NCBI GenBank assembly: GCA_033297205.1
Contig: MU859144.1
Span: 62,001-126,000 of the forward strand
Direction: 5' to 3'
Source: Pseudoneurospora amorphoporcata
Taxonomy: Eukaryota; Ascomycota; Sordariomycetes; Sordariales; Sordariaceae
DNA length: 64,000 bases
In this document: positions 22,419 through 34,539 of the stretch, piece after piece
How the letters are laid out: each line of letters begins with the position of its first letter
Position numbering within the stretch: position 1 is the stretch's first letter
Notes under the pieces: generated by a model
Database searches by the model: none
Told to the model about the DNA's origin: nothing
The model's input: only the letters and a program-made list of their open reading frames with translations
Position numbers and translations under genes: made by a program

Positions 22419-24149
22419 TCACACCCTCTCCTCAACACTACCATCACTCTTTGCCCTCTTGGCAGGACTCATATCCCCACTCGGCCGATGATGCAGCTTT
22501 TTTTTCGCCAGCATACCATCACTACTCCTATTACTACTACTACCATCCTTCACTCCAAGTAACAATGACCTAGCGCTGACCACTGGCGAAAAGTGGTTGC
22601 TGTTGAAGAGGTTCTGCTTCTTGGAGGAAGATGAGGTGCAAGAAGCAGAAGAAGAAGTGGAAGTAGAGTGGTGATAAGCAAGAACAGGTAAACCCAGTGT
22701 TGACGTTGGAGTAACCCCTGGCACGGCCGCCTCCAACCTATTCAGCGCCTCGGTGAGCTTTTTGCGAGCTTCTAGTTCCCTGTTGGTGCTTAGAGAGCTG
22801 GCGGATGAGAATGGGGAGTTGAAACAGGTGGAGTGTGGGGATGATCGAGGTCGGTAAAATTCTTTGACGATGCAGAGCGCGGCGTGGTAGACTTGATAGA
22901 GCAAAAGGCGGATGCCGGCGTTGGGGAGGTCCTCGATTAGGGAGGAGATGTCACCATCGCTGTTGTTGTTGCTGCTGCTGACGGCGGCGGGTGGTGGTGG
23001 TGGTGGTGGTGGTGGTGGTGGTGGGGGGCTGGAAATAGTGGTTTGTTCGGTGATGGCTGTGATGGACATGATTCCTGTGTTGGTGCTGTGGGTGCTGACG
23101 CTTGTCTTTCTGCTGCTACTGTTGTTATGGTCGTTGGCATTGACAGTACGAGGGCGGGTTTCGAAGCCTTCCATAAAGGATTCCGAGACGCCGTCGCTGA
23201 AAACGGTAGCTAATAGGGGATCACCAAAGACGCAGTTGCTCCAATCTTGAAGGCCGGTAAGGGTTAGTTGTCGTTCACCACCGATGTTGTCTGATGCTGG
23301 TGATTGTGGTGGTGCCATGTAGCTGTTATAGCCGTTTGTACTTGTTGCTGCTGTTGTCCTCTCGACGGTGACCAAAGTATTTGTGTCATCAGCCATATCG
23401 ACGATCACCAGCCTCGGTACCTTGACTTCGTTGAGTAAGTGCGCAAATTGCCTGAAATGTCTTCGTATCGGGGAGTAAGCCATTGTGACTGCCATGTCTT
23501 CGCCGTCTCTCAGAACACCCTCTAATAATGACTGAAAGGCGGTTGACCAGTTCCTGGCTCCGTCGGCTGCCATCAAGCCGCCCTCTCCAAACCCCGCGGT
23601 CTTATTCGGAAGCTCTATCCCTGGCATTTTGGGGACGACGGCAGCCACGGGGCCAAACCTGCCCGATGGTGATGTTATCGATGAGAGTGATCGATAAACT
23701 TGGCCGAGGTGTTTATCCAGACGTTTGCGCTCCGACGAGCTTGGAGGAGAGGGTAACAAAGCGACGGGGACGCCATGTTGATGCTCGAAAACGTTGTATG
23801 CTGACCCTAACTCGACAGGACCGTGACTTGATGTATGCACAAGGGCTGGGAGGAATTTCTGAAGTGTTGGGTTTGTGCATCTCGTCGAGTAATTTCTGGC
23901 AAGAGCATCCCTGATCCATCGAACTGTCGCGGCTTCGGAGCCTATCATGGATTGTTCGTGCCTCAGAAGTCGGAAGCGGGCTTGTGGTGGAAGTGAAAGG
24001 AGGAGCGTTTTCCCATCCGAAAGACTGACTTCGAATATCCTCTGCGGTCGAAGGGAAGCAACTGGCCGTAGGCTGTGGACCGTTACGTGACCGGGCACAA
24101 TCGCGCTGAGGGCAGCCTGTATGGATTGTTCTGACGGTTGTCGACACAT
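22419..24149 (-). CDS. aminoglycoside-phosphotransferase-like (APH fold) protein, possibly inactive
   Basis: A single exon encodes 576 residues from MCRQPS; an in-frame Met at 24251 would add 34 residues. The N-terminal half resembles a fungal family annotated as aminoglycoside phosphotransferases: PQARFRLLRHEQSMIGSEAA, FLPALVHTSS, ELGSAYNVFE, a helical LDKHLGQVYRSLSSI and SGRFGPVAAV. A catalytic-loop-like segment is PRLVIVDMADDTNTLV. It lacks the HxD histidine, and its Asp-Asn spacing is off by one from the usual loop. The metal-binding-like GLQDWSNCVFGDPLLA follows near residue 297. A proline run of about 13 sits near residues 377-389, encoded by the GGT repeat, and the C-terminal third has Ser-rich low complexity. 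Substrate unknown; kinase activity is doubtful. Confidence 0.72.
   Translation of the reverse strand: MCRQPSEQSIQAALSAIVPGHVTVHSLRPVASLRPQRIFEVSLSDGKTLLLSLPPQARFRLLRHEQSMIGSEAATVRWIRDALARNYSTRCTNPTLQKFLPALVHTSSHGPVELGSAYNVFEHQHGVPVALLPSPPSSSERKRLDKHLGQVYRSLSSITSPSGRFGPVAAVVPKMPGIELPNKTAGFGEGGLMAADGARNWSTAFQSLLEGVLRDGEDMAVTMAYSPIRRHFRQFAHLLNEVKVPRLVIVDMADDTNTLVTVERTTAATSTNGYNSYMAPPQSPASDNIGGERQLTLTGLQDWSNCVFGDPLLATVFSDGVSESFMEGFETRPRTVNANDHNNSSSRKTSVSTHSTNTGIMSITAITEQTTISSPPPPPPPPPPPPPAAVSSSNNNSDGDISSLIEDLPNAGIRLLLYQVYHAALCIVKEFYRPRSSPHSTCFNSPFSSASSLSTNRELEARKKLTEALNRLEAAVPGVTPTSTLGLPVLAYHHSTSTSSSASCTSSSSKKQNLFNSNHFSPVVSARSLLLGVKDGSSSNRSSDGMLAKKKLHHRPSGDMSPAKRAKSDGSVEERV
22989..23025. repeat. 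(GGT)n trinucleotide microsatellite inside CDS
   Basis: About eleven to twelve uninterrupted GGT units on the plus strand encode part of the polyproline run of the minus-strand APH-like protein. Its length is likely to vary between strains. Confidence 0.85.
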
Positions 24150-27100
24150 GGTAAGACTGATGGATAGGATTATTTCCCAAGACCAAGATGTCGTACAAAA
24201 GGACCGATGTTTCTTGGTGGGTGGACGCGGAGAACAACTGTCCGAAGACACTCATATATCTCTTCGCTCCAAGAGCACCGCGGCCAAAATGGTCTCCCCA
24301 GGGAGCAGATAGACGATTATATGGAGCCTGGAGATGTACGTAGAGACTGAAGGGTACTCTGGTACTTGAGGCTTGTTTTGATTAGGAAAGGGGACGGAAA
24401 TTCCCGCTCGGTAATGGGCATCGACAGAGTTGGCCAAGGGTGTTGGATCTCCTTGTACTGATACTCAGCAACTAGTCGGCAATTGGTATTGTAGATCGAG
24501 ATGGCATGTGATGATACCCGATGCTGCTAAAGATAGGAGAGGAGATCAGCTGTCGTCTGTTCAGCCTCTTTTTTCCGTTTCAGAAGTATTGGACCACAGG
24601 TGCTCCGGTACGAGTGTCTCCTCACTGTGCCATCTCTGTCTTGTTTTTCTCTTCCTTTTGGTGTTGTTGCTGGCGAAAGTTGACAGAATGACCGGCGCGA
24701 GGGATGAAACTCGGAGGATGAAGAAAGGAAACAGGCTTCTGTTGGCTTTTGGCTACCCACTTGGGAGTAAGGTAGGCGTGAAGCTGAGACAGAGTCCGTT
24801 TACACATGCCCTTTTCGGGCAAGACCCATAACCCCATACAATGTCCGTCAGCTCGGTAGCAGGGCGGGACCAGGATGGGGTGGAAATGTCCAACAGGTAC
24901 CACGCTGTTCCGCATAGGGGATGCGGCCCGGGCGAGGAAGGACCAGGAATGGGCCGCTTGACTGACTAGCAGCGTTTCATTATTCGCTGGTCCCGGGTAT
25001 CAGACATCCAGAAGATGGCAATCCCGCCGATACATGGAAATCCCATCCCGCAAATACACTACGTATGTCTTGGTAGTCGAAGTCCATGTGTGCTGTACAC
25101 TACATACAGTACGAATACGAGCGTGCTTGGGAGGAGCATGAGAGCGTACGGACCAAACCCCAGCGCCTCTCTGGACTTGAACTTTCTTGGCCATGGCAAG
25201 TCTGTCATGCTTGGCTTTCCCACTGGACAACTCGGTCCTGTTTCTCTCCTTAATCCATCTTCTTGTAGGGCAAAATGGTTGTAAAACAGGCTAAATTCCA
25301 GGGTAAGAACAAAACTCCAGTGAGCACTTTCTTTGCCAGAGGACGGCGAGGACGGCCTAACGGTTGTGATAGATGGAGCATCGCCAAGCACAGTTCCGGT
25401 GGAGCAATAGCGTCGAACTGGCGAATGAGGCGCGAAGAGTAGCGAGAGCGAAGACGGTCCGCGCAGAATATCGACCGCGGGAAATGGGTGTACACTCAAA
25501 AGAAAAGCCGGAGTGCCGGAGGTCCCTGAACCGCCGATGAGATCCAATGCACATGGCTACCAGAGTTTGGTAGAAGATGACCGTGGGTTGCATTACCGCA
25601 TCCCAGTGTAGGTACAGCACTGCTGTCTACAGCAAGTGATGCAGAGAAGGGAAAGTCGGGTGCTTGATCATGATGATGGGGATGATGCGGATTTCCATCA
25701 CGCAACAAGTCCAGTCCAGTCCTTGCTCATATGTATCCGCTCGGGTGCGGCTGAGAAGGTGAACGAAGCCCAACCCATGGCTAGCTGCTTGCGAGTACAT
25801 GTAGGTAGACCTTGCTGCTTGTTGCGCTTGTTGAAGGAACTCGAAGCAAGCAGGGAAACGCTTGGGAATTCCTTGATGGCAGGAGAGCCGCGGCTTCGGT
25901 AGTCGACGCCACCTCGCTATGGGAGGACGTCAACTGGACGATCCGGATCGATGCATGTGCGTAAGAGGATGCCAAGGGAGCGAGTAACAAGGGAGACCAC
26001 AGGGTCGGGCCGGGACAGAAACGTGGTGGGAACAAAAGAAAATGAACAGTTTCCGGGTGTGAAGGGGTACCTACGGAAGGCCGAGGGAATCACCCAAGTT
26101 CTCTTGGTGTATGGTGAGTGGTGGTCAGCCACTTTCAAATTCCATTCCGGTGAGGCGACTACATCCACTAGATGGTCGGGGATAGGCCGGACAAGAGTGC
26201 TGTGCTACAAAATGGCAGTCGTCTCAGGCTTGTGAGAAGAGCAGTTGAAGGCCAAACAAGCGAGCCGGGAAATTGCTGATTGGCCAGCAATAAGCGAAAA
26301 TCTCCGGATTGGGAAGGGCCACGAACCACGGAACAAACCACAAGCGAGAGACAGAAAGCACGTTGGGTTACACCAGAGAGCGGGAGGCGTACTGCCTTTT
26401 TGGTGGCTTTCTTTGCGACTGAGCCACCCAAGCACTGAGCAAAAGCACTTTCCCTAATGCGGTTGTGTGATCTGGGGATATTGGATAATGGTGCTGAATA
26501 TTGCATGCCATGGTGTTGGTCATCTCATTACATCCGACGGGCTACCAACTCAGCCACGCCCTTGGGTCGCAGGCAGTAGCAATTCTCTTCATTCAATGAT
26601 CATGTTGGAGATATCAAATATCGGACATGCCCCGAAACGGTGGACAACAAGCGAGGCCATCCCGCTCCGGTCCCCATCTCGGTCTCCAGTCTTGGGATCT
26701 GGGATTCCCCTTGGAATCGACCGCTCACGACAGCGAACTAACCCCGAGCCAGCAAAGTACCCGTGACCCTTCGAAAGCGAGTTCGAGGACAACCCTAACC
26801 CGAAATGTTCAAGTCGCCGAAGAGGTCGGCCATGTCCATGATGCCGTCAGAAGCTGGGGGACGAGATGAACAGATTCGGAGCCCAAGATCCGCAGAAGCG
26901 CACAAATCATTGCATTTGCGCATTGCTGCCACTCGTCAAAATTATCTGGAATAGGGCTTAGCGCCCGCCCCCCCTGCATGCTGTTCTCCTTCCTGTGAGT
27001 GCTGTGACACTGCGACCTTCCACTGTAACTTCTACTACAACACTAGGTATGTACAGCCGGAGGCGCTGAAGATCATGCCATCCTGCGGTGTAGCCTCAAC

Positions 27101-28025
27101 CACCTAGCCAGACATTACCAACAGACCCAGATGACAAAAGGTCAAAACTAGGTACCTACATGATTGTTATTGTAGTAGGTACGCAACCTATCATTTCTCT
27201 ATTACGTACGCACGAGCGTACAGTAGTTTGCAGAAAATGTCTCTTCTCCATTCTTCCCTGAAATAGTCGATTCCGTGTTGGCCTCAAATCCTGCAATTTC
27301 TAGTTTATATGCTCGTCTGTTTAACGCCGTCATCAGATAAAGTCCACATTTCGATGCATCTCTCCGACTTCCCCGGAGCGAACTGAGGGAAGAAATTCCC
27401 TCGCAGGTTGTCATCAGTCTCTCCAGCACAGGGGCCATTGTCCAGCTGCTTCTTTCGGTACAAAATAGCGAGCGAATCTGAAGAAAGATGGTGGTGGCTG
27501 ACAGCTGACAGCTCCCTCTTTGCCCGTTCTCCAACACCATTTTCAACCCTGAGCTGCCGATAGATCTCGGTAGATGACAGCCAATGCGGTTGCTTCTACC
27601 TCTTTACTAGGTACACTCTTTCAAGCGGATCTAGTGATCTGAGACTGCGCCATGGGTCATGACAGCACATGTTCGGTGTCCACCACATTAGATATATAGC
27701 CACACACCTTTTCAAATACAGAAAAGGGAGATGCGGAAGGGAAAAGACAGACAGCTGCGCTGGACCAGATGCCACGGTTTTCAGTCGATTCCATTAAACA
27801 TCCCACTCCGATCGCTATTACTCTCGCTTGTTTTCACCTCGCTGGGCCATCACTGACATCCCAATGATCCTCCCACAAGCGGCATTCCACTAGTACTGCG
27901 TCCCGCCGGAAAAACAAGGACCGCTAGACAGCAGTACCCCCCACCCCGCTGCTGCCGCCGCCACCGAAAAGTCTCCGGGGCCGGTCTATGTCTCCACTGC
28001 CCCGCCTCTCCGATCTCCCGATTTC
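24150..28025. other. 3.9-kb gene-empty spacer
   Basis: The left end should be the promoter of the APH-like gene, the right end the TAN1 3' UTR. The rest has only short, unconvincing open frames on both strands, and TAGGTACCTAC-type patches near 27040 and 27150-27185. No tRNA, rRNA or transposon coding remnant was recognised by eye. Confidence 0.45.
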
Positions 28026-29511
28026 TCAAGCATCGGTGGAAGCAGGCTCCTCCTCCTTAGTATCTTCGGTCTGCTCCTTCTGCTCCTTGTGCTCCTTCTC
28101 CTTCTTCTCCTGCTTTTCCTTGTTCTTTTGCCCAACCGACGTGATACCAGCCGCTTGGTTGTATAGCTCCGTCATGTTGTATTTCTTTAGCTCATCCCAA
28201 TCACCGCCCACCACACTCATTCCGCAGACCGTCTGTTGTTTCCCGTAACAGTCAGTATTAGCAAATGGTCCACCACCAAGATACCTCAGAAAACAAGGGA
28301 AATCCAACTCTCTGTCTTACCTGGAAGATATCCACCAAAATGACCTTGTCCGGATTCGTAAGGTTGACTTTGTGACGCTCATCGTTGATAAGACCGGCAA
28401 TGGTGTTGATGACCACGTCTCGCTTGAGGTTACTGTGGTTGCGAAGCGTAGGCCGGATGGCGTATGTGTAGGGCTCGTACTCCCTCTTCTTCTTCTTCTT
28501 CTTCTTCTCGCCCTCTTTGCTCTCCTCTGCCGCTGCACCAGCACCGCCTTCTTGCGTCTCACCCTTCTTCCCGCTCAAGTCAAAGTGCTCCTCCAACACC
28601 TGCCTACCCGTCTCAGTAAGCCCCTGCTCCGTCGCCTTACCCATGACGCTCATAGGCGTCAACCGGTTGAGATAGCGGCACTTGATCTTTCTGATGTCGG
28701 CGCACTCCTTGGTGTCGAGGACTATCCTCTTGACGAACTCGACCGGCTCAATGGGGGCCTTGGTCCGCACGAACAAGAGACAATCGATGTTGAGTTTCAT
28801 GGCCTTGAGCAGGGCCTTGTCGTCCTCTCCCTTCCTGACCTCGGCCGTCTTCTTCTCCTTCATTTCGCCGAGTTCTTTGGCGATGGCGGCTTCGATGTCG
28901 AGCTCGGCATCGTCGTCATCCACGGCTTTGGGTTCTTTGCTGGCGGGCTTGATGCCGTACATGGTTTCGATGTACTCTTCGAAGAGGCTGATGACTTCCC
29001 GTGCGGCCTTGTTCTCCTGGTGGCGGGCGCAGGTCACCCAGATGCCCCGGTCGCCGACCTGGGGGACGGAGTTACGCTCGAGGGCGAGCTTGTTCGCTTG
29101 GTTGGGTGTTGTCCATTTGCCGCCGCTGCCAGTCTGTGTAATTTGTGTGTTAGACATCGCGTAGCTGGCCTGTTTAAGAAAGAGAGAGGAGAGGGTTAAA
29201 AGATAGTCAGTTGCTCAGGCCTTTGGCCATGTCCCTGAGAACTCCAATAACCAAGTCGAATGGGCAAAAAACAACCGTGAGACATCTTGTCAAAGCAACC
29301 ACATGAGAGTTTGATGATATCCAACCGTGGGACATTTGTGATGCATGCTCATTCAACCTGAAAACAGCTCGAAGAACATACCATCTCATTCAATATTTCT
29401 GGACAGACTCATTGGCAGCGGATAATCGGGAGATGATACCTTTTTCTTCTTCTGTTTCTGGCCTCCAGCATCGCCCGGGGCGTCCTTTCTCTTGCCCTTG
29501 TCACCTCCCAT
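28026..29511 (-). CDS. TAN1: Tan1-type THUMP protein, tRNA ac4C12 acetylation cofactor
   Basis: Three exons, 29440-29511, 28321-29169 and 28026-28232 (introns 29170-29439 and 28233-28320), encode 375 residues. Tan1/THUMPD1 binds tRNA and assists the acetyltransferase Kre33/NAT10 in making N4-acetylcytidine at position 12 of Leu and Ser tRNAs. Support: a Lys-rich N-terminus (first exon), GDRGIWVTCARHQENKAARE, LNIDCLLFVRT and PVEFVKRIV. The THUMP core follows: CRYLNRLTPMSVMGKA, then YTYAIRPTLRNHSNLKRDVV, INTIAGLINDERHKVNLTNP and VILVDIFQ joined to TVCGMSVVGGDWDELKKYNM. The C-terminal tail is Lys/Glu-rich. A second in-frame Met (MSNTQI) sits at the start of exon 2. The basic first exon matches the family N-terminus, so the longer form is preferred. 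Confidence 0.92.
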
Positions 29512-30574
29512 TTTGCTCTTGTTCTTCTTTTTTTCTCGGAGACTCGGATAGTCGTTGACTTTTCGAAACTCTCCTCTGGCGAGTTTTCTTCCGTGGGGCT
29601 GATTGCTCGGAACTATGATTCCCTCCATGATTACTAATGTTAGTTTCCGATAGACAAGACGGGAGAGGATGGGATGCATGTGCTCTGCACGTTGACCAGG
29701 AATGCGGTGGCATTAACACTAGCGACCAAGCGAACAAACACTAGAGATAAAATTGGGACAATACCTGTTATCAGAGGAAGACACCAAACGGCAAGTGCGA
29801 TGGTCGGTTGGGGGAAAGGTGAGTGGTGACTGCACGGCGCGTGTTCACATGAAAGTTGCGATGGAATGAAACGGACAAAAAACCTGCCATTCAGGTACGC
29901 CAGGTCACGTGGGTCCCTAAACAACCCCTTTTTCGATTTGTCCCGGCATGTCAACGCTCGGCAAACTTCACTCACCGAGATTGAAGATATGGGAAATTGA
30001 GTCACCGGGTAGTTTTCCTTGTTTATGCATAAGAAAAATACTTGCGCGTGTAGTGCAACATAAAAACATACCAAAAAAAGTTTTCGAATTCTTTCATTGG
30101 TCCTCTTTCTTGCCTCCCACCACTTCTGCTATCCTAACCTATCCTATTCCTTTAGCTTTCGCGAGTTGTGATAATTGTTTCGTTCCCCATAAAGACAGAA
30201 AACGCCATGCTATGTTCTTAGTCCACAATACAAAAAAACACATAAGTGGATGTAGAGTAGTGGTGATAGTTCGTTACAGAGAAAACCAAACCTCCATCCG
30301 TAAAACCCGACCTCTTTCCTTTCATCTTTTCCATTGTTGATATTTTGATTTGCTCCTTTCAGCTGTTCACTCCGACATCGTATCATGCGCAGCCATGGCA
30401 CAGCATTTCAAAGCATACCATCCAGCATGGCTCCTCTCTTCACCTTGGTTGATTCTCTTTTGGAATCACGGCATAATTTTCCTTCCTCCCTCTTTCACCC
30501 CTCATGTCCAACCCTCCTCGATCCTCACAACCTTCCCTTCTCAGCGGAGTTGAGGTACCAATCACCGTAGTAGA
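29512..30574. other. spacer between TAN1 promoter and POM152 3' end
   Basis: Holds the TAN1 leader; an open frame continues upstream of its chosen Met to 29679. It also holds the POM152 3' UTR, so 30340-30574 is probably transcribed. No additional gene is supported. Confidence 0.45.
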
Positions 30575-33500
30575 TCATTGGTACTTCAACAACCGACCGT
30601 CTTTGCCCTCCACATATTCCACCCCAAGCATCTGCGTCGAAAACGCGCAGAACCGATCCTTAATCGCAACAACCTCGTACGCACCCTCCTGGCTGGCCTT
30701 GATGACCTTGCTGTATTCGTCACTGATATCGTGCTTGGTCTCCAGAACGGTCGCGCGCTCACCCTTCTTCTTGGGGTTGGTGCTGCGAGTGTACGTGAAC
30801 TCGAATGGCGGGGTACCGTAGAACTCAAAAAGAATCTCGACCTCACCACCCTCGTGGATGTCCGTTTGTACCTGCTTACCCTTGGAGATACGGGCAGCGG
30901 GGAGAGGGTGAATCGTCTTGGAGAAGTTGACGGGAGCACGGCACTCGGATGCCCGGTCACTAACCGAGGTAATCGTGAACTCACCGGGGTGCTCGGCGAT
31001 ACGGCGGAAAGTCGTGGTGGGAGATTTGGCCCTGGACTCCTCGCCGTTGAAGGTATACCAGACTTCGAAGGGAGCGGCACCAGCGAGGGAGTACCCGAGA
31101 CGTTCGCCGACGCAGTAGTCGGTGCGAGTCTCGAGAGGATAGATGGTGGGCGCCTCGAAAAGCTGGATCTGGACTGAGTGGGCCTTGCCATCCAGAGTGT
31201 CTCTGTGGGCGGAAGTGTAGTCGGAGATAGAGTGGCAGCCGCTGCCGTCGCGAACGCTGCGGATGCGAATGGTTTGGGTTCCGAGACGCAGCTGGTGACG
31301 CGGGATCTGGATCTCGTACGAATTCGAGTTGATAGCAGGCGTACGGTAAACTTCCGGAATCGGGCTGCTTTGGTGTCTGATCTCGAATTCGAGGTTGAAA
31401 GGCGGGACGCCATTGAGAGCAATGGGGATCGACTCCGATTCGCCTTGGTCCGTCTTGCAGTACTTGAAGGTCTGGCCCGGCTTGACGAAGGCGGCAGTGG
31501 GTTTTTGGTTAACCTTCTGCTTGACAGTGACGGACTTGAAAGTCCGGTCATTGTTGTAGAGGTTGTCCGAAAGCGAGTTGAACGTGTACGTGTACTGGCC
31601 CGCCCTGGAGGTGTCTGCCGAGACGGAACCTTTGCCGAGGGCAGCTTCGAAATCTTTCCTACTGATGGAGGCTGGCCCAGACGCAGGTTGGTGGCGAATC
31701 TGGTATTCGACATGGAAGGGAGGCGTTCCTGGACAAACATTAGCAGGCTGTGAGGAAATAAAGGCAATTTGCCTAATGGGGCGGCATTAGGAGACTTACC
31801 TTTGAGTGCAACTTCGAATCCGGACACGTCACCCTCACAGACATCGCTTACAACAAAGTTGTTGGCGCCCTCGGGTTGAACATGCGCAGACTGGACAACG
31901 GCGAGCTCTGGACGAGCGAACCAGTTGACTTCGAAAGATGATGCCTTCGGATCAACAATGCCGTGGCACTGACGATCCCAGACATCCGTGATCTGGAATA
32001 TACCCTTGGTGCGAACGTCAAGGAAATCGTTGTCGTTCTTGATTGTCTTTTCCAGGACCCTGGGGGCGTTTCTCGAGGTGTCATTAACATTGCTGTAGAA
32101 AACCTTCCATGGGCCCTCTCCGGTGAGGCGAAGCGGCAGCTTGACGGTCGAGCCTTCAACTGCCATCGTCCTGCGTTTGGCATCGATAAGACCAAACGCT
32201 GCTCTTGGGTTCTGGCGACGCACTGAGATCTTGACCTCATCCTGCAAGAAGTTACGGCACGCTCTCTTATCCTGGACGCTTGTCAACGCCAGGGTGTACT
32301 CGCCGCCCTTAGCAAGGGAGCCCGTCTTGATCTGATACTTGTTCGTCTGAATATCCTTGACCTTGTGCTGCTTTCTCTTGCCGTCATGGATAACCTCCCA
32401 TTCCAGCGTAAATGGTGCGTCGCCCTGGAACAACACATCCACCGAGACATCGTCATTAAGACAAGCGGCCATGTTACCAGTGCTGTGCATGATGCTGGCA
32501 GAAGCTGCTGGCTTGACATCCTGTTCGAGGGTATACTCGGGCCCGCTGAGCTTTTGGGGTTCGTAGATGGCGTCGCCGATGTGGGTGAACACATACTTGT
32601 GATGTCCGGCGATTCTAGGGATGAGTTCTTGCTGGAAGCGTAGGCCATTAACCTTGATACGCTCGGCCGAACGCTGCCCATTGGAGATGACCTCGTATCT
32701 GACGTTGAAGGGCGGGGTACCAATGAGGTCCATGTCGACGCGCAATCCAATGGAGTTTCCAGCGCAGGTATCTGGAATCTCCTCTGAGCGAAGCGTAAGC
32801 TTGGGCTCGAGAGGGTTCAGCAGCAAGCAAGAAGATGGCTCCTGAACCTCTCCCTCGCATTGGCCGGCGACTACCGACTTGATAGTATACAGACCAGGTG
32901 TAGTAATTCTCGGCCTGTCCCTGGCATTCTTGGCGTCGTAGGTGCCCATTGAAACAACATCACCATGGTCACCGCTCTTGGTGAGGGTGTCAATCGGCGA
33001 GAACTGCCAGTTGATGGTGTGCGTAGTGTCATCAGGTACGGGCCCAGGAAGTTCATATCTGATTGGAAGATCCTTGGAACCGCCCCTGGCAACCTTGAGA
33101 GGATTTCTCACGTCGCACCCTTCAAGGCGCACTCGAGGTCGTTCCTTGACGTAGAGGTTCTGCACCAAATTCTTTGGCTTTGTCTTGGGATCTAGATCGT
33201 CGGCATGGCCGGTGTACCTAACAACGTTACCGAACGCATCATGGACCTCATCAACGGAATACTGCCAAGCTCCGCCAGCGTTCATGGATTCATTGAGGCT
33301 AACGGGAACCCGCTGAGCACGAGCCCAGGAGACATCATCATCCTCTACGAGTCTCGCAAGACTGCGCGAAGCACCGAGAAGCGGAGAAGAGAAGCCCTCA
33401 GGCTGCAAGCTCTGGACATTGAAGCTGTGGTCCTTGCCGTTGATGGTGCGGCTGTAGATGACCTTCAGTGGCGGCGTGCCATCAACCAAGAGGCTGAGAT

Positions 33501-34539
33501 CAGACAAATCGCCGACACAACGGTTTGGCGAAGGAACTACCCCCACGCTTGCGCGAGGACAAGGAACCACAAAGGTCAAGGGAGTCCTGCGATGAACTTC
33601 AAGCTTATACTCGTCAAGCGCCTTGCCCAATCGGTAGGCACCAGGCTTCTTAGCGGGAAAGTTGTACTTAACAGTGAAGATCTCATCATCGGCGTTCCTC
33701 TTGACCTCATTCTTGATTTCCTTGAGCTGGCTTCTGGTCAACTTGAGGACTTCGTGCTCATTGGTTTCGAGGTCGGTACGGATGATCTCGACATCGATGG
33801 GAGTCGTCGCGTTGAAGAACAGAGGGATCGAGGCAACCTTGGTATCTCCTCCGATGCAGTACGGAGTGTTTTCGGGGTTAAGCACCACAGAACTGGTAAA
33901 TGGTCAGCTTTGCTCGGCTTTGTCCAGCTCTTACTTGGCATAACGGATGCGCTTGACTTACCCTTCTGGGAGAATGTTGATGATCTGCCTACCCATGAGG
34001 AGGGAATGGTTGTAGAGGATGCTGGACACCTTGACCTGATGCTCGGTAATCGCAAGCTCTCGGTCGTAGAAGACCTTGACGAACCCGAATAGCCATGTTT
34101 GCCATGGGAGGCCGATATTGAACATGAGCATCCAGTCAACCAGAGCGTGGGCAACAAAGGCGAAAACGACGAAAGACTGTGATAGTTCGAGCCATGGTAT
34201 CCTAAGCTCTGGCAAGCCGAAGAGAAAGATGAGGTCTAGGGCGATCCACTTGAGGAACAGCCAGAAAGACTCAGTGTTTTCTTCCACCACTTGGGTCCAG
34301 TCGTACAGCTTCCACGCAAAAAGAGCCGCGTAGATGGCAACGGCATAGAGGCGCTGTGTGGGCGCATCGATAACGTGAAGCGGGATCACAGGCCCTGGAC
34401 CTGTTGGCGCCGGCGCATTTCTTTGGGGGGCGACGGGGAAGGCATTGGGCGTCGCCGTACGGGTGCGGTTCGCGGGAGGAGCTTCGGGTCGTCTTGGTCC
34501 GGCCATGGGAAAGCCGCCTAGAGAATCCTTGCCTGCCAT
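30575..34539 (-). CDS. POM152: nuclear pore membrane glycoprotein Pom152
   Basis: Three exons, 33962-34539, 31800-33892 and 30575-31728 (introns 33893-33961 and 31729-31799), encode 1274 residues. Pom152 anchors the pore's lumenal ring in the nuclear envelope. The N-terminal ~50 residues are Pro/Ala-rich. Hydrophobic segments lie near 64-80, 92-110 and 122-141. The lumenal remainder is a chain of Ig-like repeats, each with a G(T/A)PPF or GEGPW signature followed by a strand such as NVRYEVI, TLEWEVI, VFYSNV, HVEYQIRH, NLEFEIRH, EVWYTFNG and EFTYTRS. The protein ends LGVEYVEGKDGRLLKYQ. The intron at 31729-31799 changes frame. An unspliced open frame continues about 350 codons past it in the wrong frame, so single-exon calls give a false C-terminus. 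Confidence 0.95.

Noticed and set aside
19677..24149. Zn2Cys6 factor plus APH-like gene as a small biosynthetic or resistance cluster
   Set aside because: Only two convergent genes with no enzyme, transporter or shared promoter. Adjacency alone is not evidence.
25059..25547. 162-codon minus-strand frame
   Set aside because: Overlaps other frames of similar length, with no motif or codon-use signature like the neighbouring genes.
27202..27546. 112-codon minus-strand frame
   Set aside because: No motif is recognised. It sits in the gene-empty block, and its first codon is TTG, with the first ATG two codons in.
30586..31728. C-terminal ~380 codons of the unspliced POM152 frame
   Set aside because: After the 31729-31799 intron the Ig-like repeat signatures (TPPFHVEY, PPFNLEF, APFEVWY, PPFEFTY) are in a different frame. 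The read-through translation is Ser/Arg/Pro-rich noise.
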